The notes under the pieces: generated by a model
What the model saw: only the letters and a program-made list of their open reading frames with translations
Database searches by the model: none
What the model was told of the DNA's origin: nothing
NCBI GenBank assembly: GCA_035530655.1
Contig: DATKUK010000017.1
Coordinates: forward strand, 124,001-188,000
Length of the DNA stretch: 64,000 nucleotides
Origin: DATKUK01 sp035530655
GTDB lineage: Bacteria; Planctomycetota; Phycisphaerae; UBA1845; DATKUK01
Direction of reading: 5' to 3'
Translations under genes and position numbers: made by a program
Part shown: piece after piece, positions 27,209 through 35,378 of the stretch
How positions within the stretch are numbered: position 1 is the stretch's first letter
How the letters are laid out: every line of letters begins with the position of its first letter

Positions 27209-28266
27209 TGGGTGGCTGCGGCTCGGAGTCCAACGCGATGACCAAACCGAATCCGAAGGGCGAAGTATGGATCTTCGCCGAACAGGAAGACGGGAAACTC
27301 AGCGACGTACCGCGGGAGCTGCTCAGCAAGGGGCGCGAACTCGCGGACCAACTCAACGTCAAACTGGGCTGCGTTCTGCTGGGCGACAAGGTTGCGTCTC
27401 TAGCCGATGAGTTAATCGCCCGCGGCGCCGACGTCGTCTATCTGGCCGAACACGAACGGCTCGAGCACTACCAGACCAATCCCTACTCTCGCGCGCTGTG
27501 CGAACTGGTCGCCGAGCATGAGCCGCAGATCGTGCTGTTTGGGGCGACGTCGCTTGGGCGCGATCTGGCGCCGCGCTGCGCCAGCACGCTGCGATGTGGC
27601 CTGACGGCCGACTGCACCGATCTTCAGATCGGCGACCATGAGGACAAGCGAACCGAGCAGGTCTTCCGCAATCTGCTGTACCAGATACGCCCCGCCTTCG
27701 GCGGCAACATCATCGCAACCATCGTCAACACGCATCGCTGGCCGCAAATGGCCACCGTGCGTGAGGGCGTCATGCCCATGGCCGAGTTGAACGGGCGACA
27801 CAAGGGCACAACCGTCCGCGCCAAGCTCGACGTGAAGCCCGAGGAGCTCGCCCTGCGACTGATCGACCATCATCGGCAGCCTAAGAAGGTCAACCTGAAG
27901 GCTTCGCGCATCATCGTCTCGGGCGGGGCCGGCGTGGGCAGCCGCGACAATTTCAAACTCATCTGGGATCTGGCCGGCGCGTTGGGCGCGGCCGCCGCCG
28001 GGTCGCGTGCCGCGGTGGACAGCGGCTTCATCGATCACGACCACCAGGTGGGCCAGACCGGCACGACGGTGCGACCGGCCCTGTATATCGCGGTCGGCAT
28101 CAGCGGTGCGGTACAACACCGCGCCGGCATGCAGGAGTCGGGCAAGATTGTGGCCATCAACAAGGATCCGGAGGCCCCGATCCTCCAAATCGCCCACTAT
28201 GGCATCGTAGGCGATTTGAACGAAGTGGTGCCCAGGATGATCAAAGCGATCCGAGCGCGGGTCTAG
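27208..28266 (+). CDS. etfA: Electron transfer flavoprotein alpha subunit
   Basis: This is a 352-residue FixB/EtfA. The C-terminal FAD domain has IIVSGGAGVGSRDNF, the GSRAAVDSGFIDHDHQVGQT loop, PALYIAVGISGAVQHRAGM and IVAINKDPEAPI. The start is the ATG at 27208 coupled to the etfB stop as TGATG; a second in-frame ATG at 27238 is possible. With EtfB it takes electrons from acyl-CoA dehydrogenase and passes them to a quinone reductase or, if bifurcating, to ferredoxin. Confidence 0.94.
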   Translation: MGGCGSESNAMTKPNPKGEVWIFAEQEDGKLSDVPRELLSKGRELADQLNVKLGCVLLGDKVASLADELIARGADVVYLAEHERLEHYQTNPYSRALCELVAEHEPQIVLFGATSLGRDLAPRCASTLRCGLTADCTDLQIGDHEDKRTEQVFRNLLYQIRPAFGGNIIATIVNTHRWPQMATVREGVMPMAELNGRHKGTTVRAKLDVKPEELALRLIDHHRQPKKVNLKASRIIVSGGAGVGSRDNFKLIWDLAGALGAAAAGSRAAVDSGFIDHDHQVGQTGTTVRPALYIAVGISGAVQHRAGMQESGKIVAINKDPEAPILQIAHYGIVGDLNEVVPRMIKAIRARV

Positions 28267-28351
28267 CATCGCCAAGACGATGCGCGACTCGGCCACGCCT
28301 TGCGTAGCGGATCGCGCAGACAGGATGCATCAGCCCTAATGGGAATGAGCA

Positions 28352-30097
28352 ATGGCTAATTTCTTTGAGGACAATGAGGATATTAAGTTTCACCTGGAGC
28401 ACATGGATCTCGGCGAGCTGGCCGAGATCATGGAAGAGGGCTTTCGGTTCGCCGATGAGTTCGATCACGCTCCGCGCAACCGCGAAGACGCCGTCGAAAA
28501 CTACCGCCGCGTGCTCTCGGTGGTCGGCGAGGTGGCGGGCGGTTTCATCGCCGAACGCGCCGAAGACGTCGACCTCGCCGGCGCTCACCATAACGAGGAC
28601 GGCACGGTCAGCTACGCACCCGGCACAGCCGACGCCCTCAAGAAGCTCACCCAGGCCGAGGTGATGGGCTTTACGCTGCCCCACCGCTTCGGCGGCCTGA
28701 ACTTCCCCAACCTGGCCTACACCATGGCCATCGACATGGTCTCGCGGGCCGACGCGTCGCTGATGAACCTGTTCGGCTTGCAGGGCATCGCCGAGACGAT
28801 CAGCGCCTTCGCCAGCGAGGAAATCAAACAGCAATACCTGCCGGGCTTCTGCTCGGGCGAGTACACCGGCGCAATGGCCCTGACCGAGCCCGACGCCGGC
28901 AGCGACCTCCAGGCTGTCAAGGTCCGCGCCTACCAGGACGAGACGGGCCAGTGGCGGGTCGACGGCGTGAAGCGCTTCATCACCAATGGGTGCGGCGAAA
29001 TCCTGCTGGTGCTGGCCCGCAGCGAGCCGGAGACCACCGATGGGCGGGGGCTGTCGATGCTCCTGGTGGAGCGCAACGAGCATTTGCGCGTCCGCCGCAT
29101 CGAGAACAAGCTGGGCATCCACGGTTCGCCCACGTGCGAGTTGGTATTCGACAAGTGCCCAGCCACCCTGATCGGTGAGCGGCAGCGCGGACTGGTCACC
29201 TACGTGATGAGCCTGATGAACGGCGCGCGGGTAGGCATCGCCGCCCAGTCGCTGGGCCTCGGTGAGGCCGCGTACCGCGTCGCCCGCGATTACGCCTCGA
29301 CGCGCCGGCAGTTCGGCCTGGCGATCGAGCAGATGCCCGCGGTGCGCGATCTGCTGATCGACATGAGCCTGGAGCTTCAGGCGGCGCGCGTGCTGACCTA
29401 TGAGACCAGCCGTTACGTGGACCGCCTCTATGGGGCATCGAAGCGCATCGAACTCGATCCACCCTCCGACAAGACCGAGTTGCGAGACCTCCGGCAGGAC
29501 GAGCGCCGATACAAGCGATTGACCGGCATGCTCACGCCCATGACCAAGTACCTCGCCTCCGAAATGTCGGTCAAGGTCAGTAGCGACGCCATCCAGGTGC
29601 TGGGCGGCAGCGGGTACATGAAGGATTACCCGTGCGAGCGCTACTTCCGCGACTCGCGCATCACCACCATTTACGAGGGTACCAGCCAGTTGCAGGTGGT
29701 CGCCGCCGTCCGCGGCGTGATGCAGGGGTCAGTCGATCGTTTGCTGGACGAGTTGGCTGCCCAGGACGGATCGGCCGAGACGCTCGGCCTTCGCCAGCAG
29801 CTCGAGCGCGGCCAGGCCGACCTGAACGAGGCCATCACGTTCGTCAAAGGCCAGCCCGGCGTGGAGTATATGGACCTTCATGGCCGCAAGCTTGTCGACG
29901 CCGCCATCGATCTGATCGTCGGGTATCTGTTCCTTCGCGATGCCCACCATAGCGAGGCCAAAGCCGCCGCCGCCAAGCGATGGGTTACCACTCGCATGCC
30001 CCGCGCGCGAATGCTACGCGAGCTGATCGAGACGGGGGATCGCTCCACCATGACCGATTTCGAGCTGCTCGCGGCACCCGTGGCCGAGCAGGAGTAA
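28352..30097 (+). CDS. Acyl-CoA dehydrogenase
   Basis: This is 581 residues, with an N-terminal extension and about 120 extra C-terminal residues compared with the 380-residue short-chain type. Core motifs are GAMALTEPDAGSDLQ, KRFITNGCGEILLVLA, NKLGIHGSPTCEL, RRQFGLAIEQMPAV and the catalytic-base region TTIYEGTSQLQ. It oxidises an acyl-CoA with FAD and hands electrons to the EtfAB encoded just upstream (85 bp gap, same strand). The size matches the larger acyl-CoA dehydrogenases with a C-terminal DUF-type domain. Confidence 0.92.
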   Translation: MANFFEDNEDIKFHLEHMDLGELAEIMEEGFRFADEFDHAPRNREDAVENYRRVLSVVGEVAGGFIAERAEDVDLAGAHHNEDGTVSYAPGTADALKKLTQAEVMGFTLPHRFGGLNFPNLAYTMAIDMVSRADASLMNLFGLQGIAETISAFASEEIKQQYLPGFCSGEYTGAMALTEPDAGSDLQAVKVRAYQDETGQWRVDGVKRFITNGCGEILLVLARSEPETTDGRGLSMLLVERNEHLRVRRIENKLGIHGSPTCELVFDKCPATLIGERQRGLVTYVMSLMNGARVGIAAQSLGLGEAAYRVARDYASTRRQFGLAIEQMPAVRDLLIDMSLELQAARVLTYETSRYVDRLYGASKRIELDPPSDKTELRDLRQDERRYKRLTGMLTPMTKYLASEMSVKVSSDAIQVLGGSGYMKDYPCERYFRDSRITTIYEGTSQLQVVAAVRGVMQGSVDRLLDELAAQDGSAETLGLRQQLERGQADLNEAITFVKGQPGVEYMDLHGRKLVDAAIDLIVGYLFLRDAHHSEAKAAAAKRWVTTRMPRARMLRELIETGDRSTMTDFELLAAPVAEQE

Positions 30098-30233
30098 CCG
30101 CCCCACCGTGCTCAGGCTCTATTGTCGCGCGCCGCGACTCGCCAGTCAGGCTCCAACCGGCGCGCCACCGGCAGAAACCTCACTATCAGATGTATACTCG
30201 CCGAATTGTGGCTTCCGGTCCTGCGCGTAGGGG

Positions 30234-30989
30234 CTACTCGGGGTTGCGGAAGGCGGGTTCGGATGCGTCGGCTGTTGCATCCAGCCTCAGCGGCGTGACG
30301 GTAATCCACCCGGCAAACAGGCGTTGTACGTCGGTATCCGTCCTGGCCGCTCTGTCGGCATACACCCCGGTATACCGCACGGCCAGCCGGCCTTGCCCTA
30401 CGGGCTGCACGTTTTCATATACGACGGGAACCGGATCGGTGCTGACCGGACACACCGCCACACCGGTGAGCTTCTGATCGGCCGGCAGCGCCGGGAAGTT
30501 TACGTTCCACAACGCGGCTTGGGCGTCTGATCGGTCGACCATCTGCCTGACGATGCTGCCTGCCCATCGCTCGGTCCGCGCCCAGTCCGGCTCGACGCCC
30601 CGCCGGTAATACTGCGATAGAGCTATGGCCGACAGGCCGAGGATGGCGGCCTCGCGAGCGGCCCCCACCGTGCCCGAGTAATACACGTCGACGCCCAGGT
30701 TGGCGCCGTGGTTGATGCCGGCCAACACCCAGTCGATCGGGCCGATCTGGTCGCGCAGCACCGTCAGCGCCAGACGCACGCAATCGGCGGGCAGGCCGTC
30801 CACCACGTATTGCCGATCGGCAGTCCGCTCGATGCTCAGTACGGCATCACGCGTCACCGCGTGTCCGCGAGAGGCGGTCCCGTCTCGCGGCACGACGACC
30901 GTCGACTCGCCCAGATCTGCCACCGCACGCTGAAGGGCCGCCAGCCCCGCCACGTCCGGACCGTCGTCATTGGTCAGAAGAAACCGCAT
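30234..30989 (-). CDS. surE: 5'-nucleotidase SurE
   Basis: This 251-residue survival protein SurE begins MRFLLTNDDGPDVAGLAAL, with the metal-binding Asp-Asp at 8-9. WVLAGINHGANLGVDVYYSGTVGAAREA carries the other family motif. It removes phosphate from nucleoside monophosphates. The start at 30989 follows GGAG by eight bases. It is convergent to the acyl-CoA dehydrogenase gene. Confidence 0.94.
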   Translation of the reverse strand: MRFLLTNDDGPDVAGLAALQRAVADLGESTVVVPRDGTASRGHAVTRDAVLSIERTADRQYVVDGLPADCVRLALTVLRDQIGPIDWVLAGINHGANLGVDVYYSGTVGAAREAAILGLSAIALSQYYRRGVEPDWARTERWAGSIVRQMVDRSDAQAALWNVNFPALPADQKLTGVAVCPVSTDPVPVVYENVQPVGQGRLAVRYTGVYADRAARTDTDVQRLFAGWITVTPLRLDATADASEPAFRNPE

Positions 30990-31253
30990 CACCGCTCGCT
31001 CCATCTGGCAGGTTGTCTTCGCACGCACCGGATGATAGCTTCGAACCCGCGCCGCCTGCCACCATCGGGCACCACCGCTTCAGCAACCGCAGAGCCGCGT
31101 ACCACGCGCGCAAATGCACTGTCGACCGCACGGTTTGCTCCGGCGCGCAGAGGCAGTGCGCGTCCACACGGCTGATCTACTCGGGCCGCGGGCAGGACGA
31201 TGCGTTCTGCGTCCGGAAATGTCATTTGACAGTCAGGTAAACGTAGTGCCTAT

Positions 31254-31281
31254 TTGACTGGGCAGTGGGGAATCATAGATT
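31254..31281 (+). promoter_or_regulatory. Candidate promoter for the PKD lipoprotein gene
   Basis: TTGACT (31254-31259), 16 bp and TAGATT (31276-31281) lie 100 bp before the start at 31382. The 390-bp gap between surE and this gene otherwise shows nothing I can call; a second TTGACA occurs at 31225. Confidence 0.4.
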
Positions 31282-31381
31282 TCCCATAGCGCCCAGCCTA
31301 ACGGGCCAACCTGATCGCGCTATTCTGCACAATCGGGCGCCTGGCGATCGGGACGTGATCGGCTGGGTTCGGAGGGAATGC

Positions 31382-33211
31382 ATGCAAGGGGCCGGAAAAG
31401 CCCGGTTTGCGCGCCGATGGGGCGCGGTCGCGACACTGCTTCTGCCGGTGTGGGTGTGCGTCATCGCGTGCGAAGAGCCGCCTTCGGTCGAGCCTGCGCC
31501 CCCATCGCCAATCGCCATCCTGGCGTCGACCGAGTCCGGTGCCGTGCCGCTGGAGGTGGAGTTCGCCGCCTACTGCCCCGACGATACCCCCCTGCCCGAT
31601 GGCCTGTATGCGTGGGACTTCGGTGATGACACAGTCGGTGAGGGGCCGCTGGTTCGCCACACCTACACCGAACCGGGCTGGCACACCGTCAGGCTGTGCG
31701 TAACCACGGTTGAGGGCGACGAGTTGCCTTGCGACACGGTCGCGATCCACGCGCTCGAACCGCCGCCCGACGAGCCCGAGCCGCCGTCCCCTCCGGCCAA
31801 CGAGGAGCCGATAGCTGTTGCCGACGTCGATGCCACCAGCCCGGTCGAGGGTACGCTGGTCACGCTCGACGGGACAGGCTCGTACGATCCCGACGGCGGG
31901 CCGCAATCATTGACGTATGCGTGGACGCAGACGGCTGGCGAGTCGGTCACGGGCGACCCGCAGTTCGATCCGAACGCCGCCCAGCCGCAGTTCACCGCGC
32001 CGGCCTACACGGGCGACCCGCAGCGCGACGAGTTGACGTTCAGTCTCACCGCCTACGACGGGGCCGACTACTCGGACCCCGACACGGTAACGATCACCGT
32101 CACTCGGTTCGAGCCGCCACCCGACCAGCGGACGGCTGACATGCCCGATAGCTGGCTGGTGCTGTACAACCTCAACCACGCCGACAGCGTCGCGTGGAAG
32201 GATTGGTACCTCGCGCAGTGGGACATTCGCACCGAGCATGCGCTCGGGCTCGATGCCGACCCGAACCTCGAACGCATTCACAAGGACGACTTTCGCGACG
32301 ACATCTTTCTGCCGGTCCGCGATTACCTGGACGGCAATCCCGATATTGCTGCCCGCATCATGGGCATCCTGGTTGGCTACCGCGTGCCCGGCAACTTCTA
32401 CCAGGACGCCAACACACCCATATTCCAGGGTGGCGGCGGCTGGTCGGTGGCGTGCAAGCTTCAGGACCTCGACCCCAACAACCTCGACGAGGTCCGCACA
32501 GCCAACCCCCACTACTTCTCAGCCCGGCTGGGTCCGGTGGCCGACCGACTCACCAAGGCGACGCTGGCGGTCGACACATACCTGACAGCCCGCATCGACG
32601 CCCCGACGCTCGACGACGCCAAGGCCCTGACGCTTCGCGCCCAAGCGATCCGCAGCGCCACCGACGCCCTGCCGGCCGCTGAGCGACTCTACTACGACTA
32701 CCTCGACGTGGGTGCAGCCGGCGGCGACGAATGGGGCACGTTGCGGCTGACGGTGGAGGATGTCGACTTCAACGACCCGGCGTGGCGGTTTCCTTGGCAG
32801 GCGTTCGAGTCGGACGGAGCAGGCGAGCAGCCCACCCCCAACTGCGCACTGCGGTTCTGTTATTACCGGCTGACTGGGTGGAACTTGGCTGACTTCTCGG
32901 GCACGCCGGCCGGCACGCGGATTCTCGGCTTTGCCCTCAACAGTTGGGGGGCCACCACCGTCCGCAGCACCACCGACCACGACGCTCGCTACGTGCCCAA
33001 CGCGCTGGTCAACGGGGGCTTTGCCGCCGCTATCGGCGCCACGGCCGAGCCCACCACTACGGCCTCGCCCAAGCCGTCAACGATCGTGTGGTGTCTGGCC
33101 GAGGGCCGCACCACGGCTGAGGCGTTCTTCCACTCCAACTACTACACCGCCTGGATGTGGGAACTCACCGGCGATCCGCTGCTGCTGGTGCCGAGGTGGT
33201 TCGAGCCGTAA
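31382..33211 (+). CDS. PKD-domain lipoprotein of the TIGR03790-like family
   Basis: This is 609 residues. A lipoprotein signal (basic start, TLLLPVWVCVIAC) leads to a PKD domain (YAWDFGDDTVGEGP, HTYTEPGWHTVRL), a Pro-rich linker, a second PKD/REJ-like domain (DGTGSYDPDGGPQSLTYAW) and a C-terminal domain of about 350 residues beginning SWLVLYNLNHADSVAWKDWY. The last is like TIGR03790, a family reported mainly from exosortase-bearing bacteria; this match is from memory and moderate. It is probably anchored on the cell surface. GGAGGG lies upstream of the start. Confidence 0.7.
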   Translation: MQGAGKARFARRWGAVATLLLPVWVCVIACEEPPSVEPAPPSPIAILASTESGAVPLEVEFAAYCPDDTPLPDGLYAWDFGDDTVGEGPLVRHTYTEPGWHTVRLCVTTVEGDELPCDTVAIHALEPPPDEPEPPSPPANEEPIAVADVDATSPVEGTLVTLDGTGSYDPDGGPQSLTYAWTQTAGESVTGDPQFDPNAAQPQFTAPAYTGDPQRDELTFSLTAYDGADYSDPDTVTITVTRFEPPPDQRTADMPDSWLVLYNLNHADSVAWKDWYLAQWDIRTEHALGLDADPNLERIHKDDFRDDIFLPVRDYLDGNPDIAARIMGILVGYRVPGNFYQDANTPIFQGGGGWSVACKLQDLDPNNLDEVRTANPHYFSARLGPVADRLTKATLAVDTYLTARIDAPTLDDAKALTLRAQAIRSATDALPAAERLYYDYLDVGAAGGDEWGTLRLTVEDVDFNDPAWRFPWQAFESDGAGEQPTPNCALRFCYYRLTGWNLADFSGTPAGTRILGFALNSWGATTVRSTTDHDARYVPNALVNGGFAAAIGATAEPTTTASPKPSTIVWCLAEGRTTAEAFFHSNYYTAWMWELTGDPLLLVPRWFEP

Positions 33212-33252
33212 GGCAACGACCGGCCCGCATGGCTCACCGGTTCAAGACTTCG

Positions 33253-33377
33253 TAGGGCGTGCTACTCGCTTGCACGCGTTCCGTGTGCCACTGTCTGCGA
33301 AGCTGACAGTGTCTTAGGGCAGTCCGCCGTCCCGGACCCGCGGTCCTCTTTCGCGTGCAAACGAGTTGCACGCCCTA
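33253..33377. repeat. Hairpin-rich element with 25-bp terminal inverted repeats (REP/MITE-like)
   Basis: The arms at 33253-33277 and 33353-33377 match as inverted repeats at 23 of 25 positions (each begins TAGGGCGTGC when read inward). Between them are CACTGTC/GACAGTG (33289-33295 and 33305-33311) and GGACC/GGTCC hairpins. There is no coding content. The element abuts a gene remnant (33381-33488) and the edge of the AT-rich integron-like locus. It is probably one copy of a dispersed family. Confidence 0.7.
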
Positions 33378-33380
33378 TAA

Positions 33381-33488
33381 ATACTGCACGAACACAGGTT
33401 CCGACGCGTACGCTGGTATCAGCAGATGCACGCGCTGGCGGCGGCGTTGGAGAACGCTGCGCTTCACGCCGAGACGAAGGTGGCGTAA
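33381..33488 (+). pseudogene. C-terminal gene remnant
   Basis: A frame open only from 33381, just inside the end of the palindromic element, encodes about 35 residues (RFRRVRWYQQMHALAAALEN, then AALHAETKVA and a stop). The composition is GC-rich and protein-like, unlike the AT-rich DNA that follows. It looks like the tail of a gene cut by the palindromic element. The family is not recognised. Confidence 0.35.
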
Positions 33489-33552
33489 TGATCATGAGAG
33501 CTCAGACAAGTTCAACGATCCATGGGATATCTTCGCTGACATCATCATCTCT

Positions 33553-33610
33553 GCCTAACGATAATAATCAGCCGCGCGTATTTTGCGTCGGCTGGATTAT
33601 TTTGTTATGC
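33553..33610 (-). other. attC recombination site of an integron cassette
   Basis: Reading the reverse strand, the R'' box GCATAAC (33610-33604) is followed by AATAATCCAGCCG, a short loop and CGGCTGATTATT, then the core GTTAGGC (33559-33553), a perfect GTTRRRY. The arms pair as AATAATC and AGCCG blocks separated by one unpaired C, with an unpaired spacer next to the R boxes. This is the single-strand folded shape integron integrases recognise. It lies at the 3' end of the glycosyltransferase gene, whose stop codon is inside the site, in the correct orientation for a cassette. Confidence 0.8.
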
Positions 33611-34365
33611 AATTCTTCTAGGTTTATTTGTATCCACTTGTATTCATTATTTAAAATGAATTCAGGGTAGCACTCCCATTTGTAGGCAATGATACTACGA
33701 CTAGACCCAAACAGTCGTAACATTGCCCACATCACACATTTAGCTGAAAAGATATAAGGTTTTTCTATATGATACCGTCGTGCTGAAGCATAAATTTCGT
33801 CATCGGCGAGATAGACTATGGAAGTGATCTTTGATGCTCGCCTAAAAAAATCTGCGTCTTCACCAGCGCTAATTGACTCATCAAAGCCCTCAACCTCATC
33901 AAATACTTCTCGTTTCACCGCAATGAAATTGCCAATACCTTGCGCGACTCCCAGCATGCTCAGCATTTTAAAATAGTAATGCATTACAATATATGACGAC
34001 CTTACAAACGCACTATTTGTTATTGGCACGATCTTGAAGTGCACTATTCCAACGTTTGTGCTTTCTTGAATAATATTTATTGCACGATCTATGCAATGGG
34101 GCGGAACGATTACATCGGCATCAACAAAAATTAATATATCGCCAGATGATGCTCTGGCTCCTGAATTTCTTGACTTGGCAGGAGTGGTATCTTGTATCAA
34201 TCGACAGGAATATCTGGAGGCTACCTCCTTTATCTTAGAATCGCAATCATTGTCTGCTATTATTATTTCCTGGGCATACATAGACGCAGACAATATTAAG
34301 AGCGTTCTCTCAACCCAAATGCTCTCATTTTTTGTTGGTATTATAATGCTTGCCGTCTTGGTCAC
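33568..34365 (-). CDS. Family 2 glycosyltransferase (cassette-borne)
   Basis: This is a 265-residue GT-A fold glycosyltransferase. ASIIIPTKNESIWVERTL is the family 2 opening, FVDADVIVP (Asp82-x-Asp84) is the metal/UDP-sugar motif, and ISAGEDADFFRRA is the ED acceptor-side motif. It would transfer a sugar to a lipid, polysaccharide or protein. No C-terminal membrane anchor is seen. Codon use is AT-rich, unlike its chromosome. Its start overlaps the stop of the two-TM gene (ATGA), and its last dozen codons lie within the attC site. Confidence 0.88.
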   Translation of the reverse strand: MTKTASIIIPTKNESIWVERTLLILSASMYAQEIIIADNDCDSKIKEVASRYSCRLIQDTTPAKSRNSGARASSGDILIFVDADVIVPPHCIDRAINIIQESTNVGIVHFKIVPITNSAFVRSSYIVMHYYFKMLSMLGVAQGIGNFIAVKREVFDEVEGFDESISAGEDADFFRRASKITSIVYLADDEIYASARRYHIEKPYIFSAKCVMWAMLRLFGSSRSIIAYKWECYPEFILNNEYKWIQINLEELHNKIIQPTQNTRG

Positions 34366-34757
34366 CTTACAATCTCTTTTACATCGCCAACCATTTCTTC
34401 ACCTTTTTTATAGTCATCAATCAAGTTATCGATTGAGTGACTTCCGTTCGACCTATACTTGAGATAGCTCCAGTTGACGTATCTCCAGGCACGCCGCATC
34501 TTATTTGCCTTGGCACCTAAATCGAAACCGGTTTGTATTCCGACCGATAGAGCTGCACAAAATGCCAGCCATTCAATATAAGAGTTGTCGAGTGAATTGA
34601 TTTTCGATGCAACTAATATTGAGCAAGCAACAGAAACTAATCCAAGCAAAATATGCGCTGTTCTCAACAACCCTGCCATGAGTTCCCACCGCCTCAAATG
34701 CTGAAGTATTTCCTTGACAAAATCTTGCTCACTATTTGACACGTTCAGATTCTCCAT
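34362..34757 (-). CDS. Two-transmembrane protein, SLATT-like (cassette-borne)
   Basis: This is 131 residues from the ATG at 34757, twelve bases inside the cassette. Two membrane helices (about ILLGLVSVACSILVASKI and WLAFCAALSVGIQTGF) are followed by a charged helix KANKMRRAWRYVNWSYLKY and an acidic tail (LIDDYKKGEEMVGDV). The layout of two helices plus a conserved helical tail resembles SLATT/DUF4231-type effectors of conflict systems, but I cannot show homology by eye. It is translationally coupled to the glycosyltransferase. Confidence 0.6.
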   Translation of the reverse strand: MENLNVSNSEQDFVKEILQHLRRWELMAGLLRTAHILLGLVSVACSILVASKINSLDNSYIEWLAFCAALSVGIQTGFDLGAKANKMRRAWRYVNWSYLKYRSNGSHSIDNLIDDYKKGEEMVGDVKEIVR

Positions 34758-34770
34758 TTGCTTGCATAAC

Positions 34771-34975
34771 ATATTATTCTACACAAATCTCCAATAGCCG
34801 GAAGTTCGGCCTTCAGGAGCAGATGGTACCACCAGCATGCCAGAGCGCAAAGCGCCTTTACCGGCAGATATCCTGACCTAATACGGAGTGCCGACCACCA
34901 TATCGTCGAAATGGGGTTGTTATGGAGATTTGTGGATAGCCTCAGAGCACCATTATGGGAGATTCTGGCGACAGA
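34771..34975. other. Putative attI region
   Basis: About 200 bp separate the cassette boundary at 34770 from the integrase fragment start at 34976. In integrons attI occupies this place, between intI and the first cassette with the two transcribed apart. Only the boundary GTT is evident; the integrase-binding sites cannot be assigned by eye. Confidence 0.4.
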
Positions 34976-35254
34976 ATGCAGGCGGTTCTGGAAAGGCATC
35001 CGAAATACCTGAAAGATAAAGACTTAGCGCTTCCGAAGCACCAGCCCTACCTCGTGTGCTGGGTGCGGGAGTTCCTGCTCTTAGCTCAGGAACACGGCGG
35101 GTACACCTTCGAACAGACGCTGGACCTGTTCCTCACGAAGGTGGCCAGGTGGGTGGGGGTGAAGCCTTGGCAGATCCAGCAGCCTGCGGACGCGGTGCGC
35201 ATCTACCGCTATCAGCCTCGCGTGCAAGTCGCGACGCACCGGGACAAGCCCTAG
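34976..35254 (+). pseudogene. Integron integrase N-terminal fragment (tyrosine recombinase relic)
   Basis: This is 92 residues matching the SAM-like N-terminal DNA-binding domain of IntI-type recombinases: a helical start, YLVCWVREFLLLAQEHGG, VARWVGVKPWQIQQPADAVR and IYRYQ. The catalytic domain with Arg, His and Tyr is absent; a stop is met at 35254 and no continuation is seen in the following 120 bp. It is oriented away from the cassette, the usual integron arrangement. An ATG at 34955 is a possible alternative start. Confidence 0.7.
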
Positions 35255-35378
35255 CGGTTCTTCCCTGCTAACCAGTCGCCCACGTCCAGAGCGGTTCGAC
35301 TTTGCTCACCGCGAGGACATGGGGCACCCCAAAAAGCACTGGCGGATCCCGGCGCGCCGGGACCAGACGCACCCGGCC

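Larger units (their letters stand above)
33559..34769 (-). mobile_element. Integron gene cassette (two genes)
   Basis: The boundaries are G/TTATGC at 34770-34764 on the reverse strand and the G of the attC core at 33559. The boundary heptamer GTTATGC is the exact complement of the attC R'' box GCATAAC, as expected if the cassette once closed into a circle at that point. The cassette of about 1.2 kb is strikingly AT-rich compared with the GC-rich chromosome around it, which argues for transfer. It holds a two-TM protein gene and a GT2 gene, overlapping by four bases. Confidence 0.75.

Noticed and set aside
33253..33377. The hairpin element as an attC site
   Set aside because: Its ends lack RYYYAAC/GTTRRRY cores and the structure has several hairpins; the real attC-like site is at 33553-33610.
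33253..33377. A CRISPR array
   Set aside because: There is one inverted pair only, no direct repeats with spacers and no cas genes in the window.
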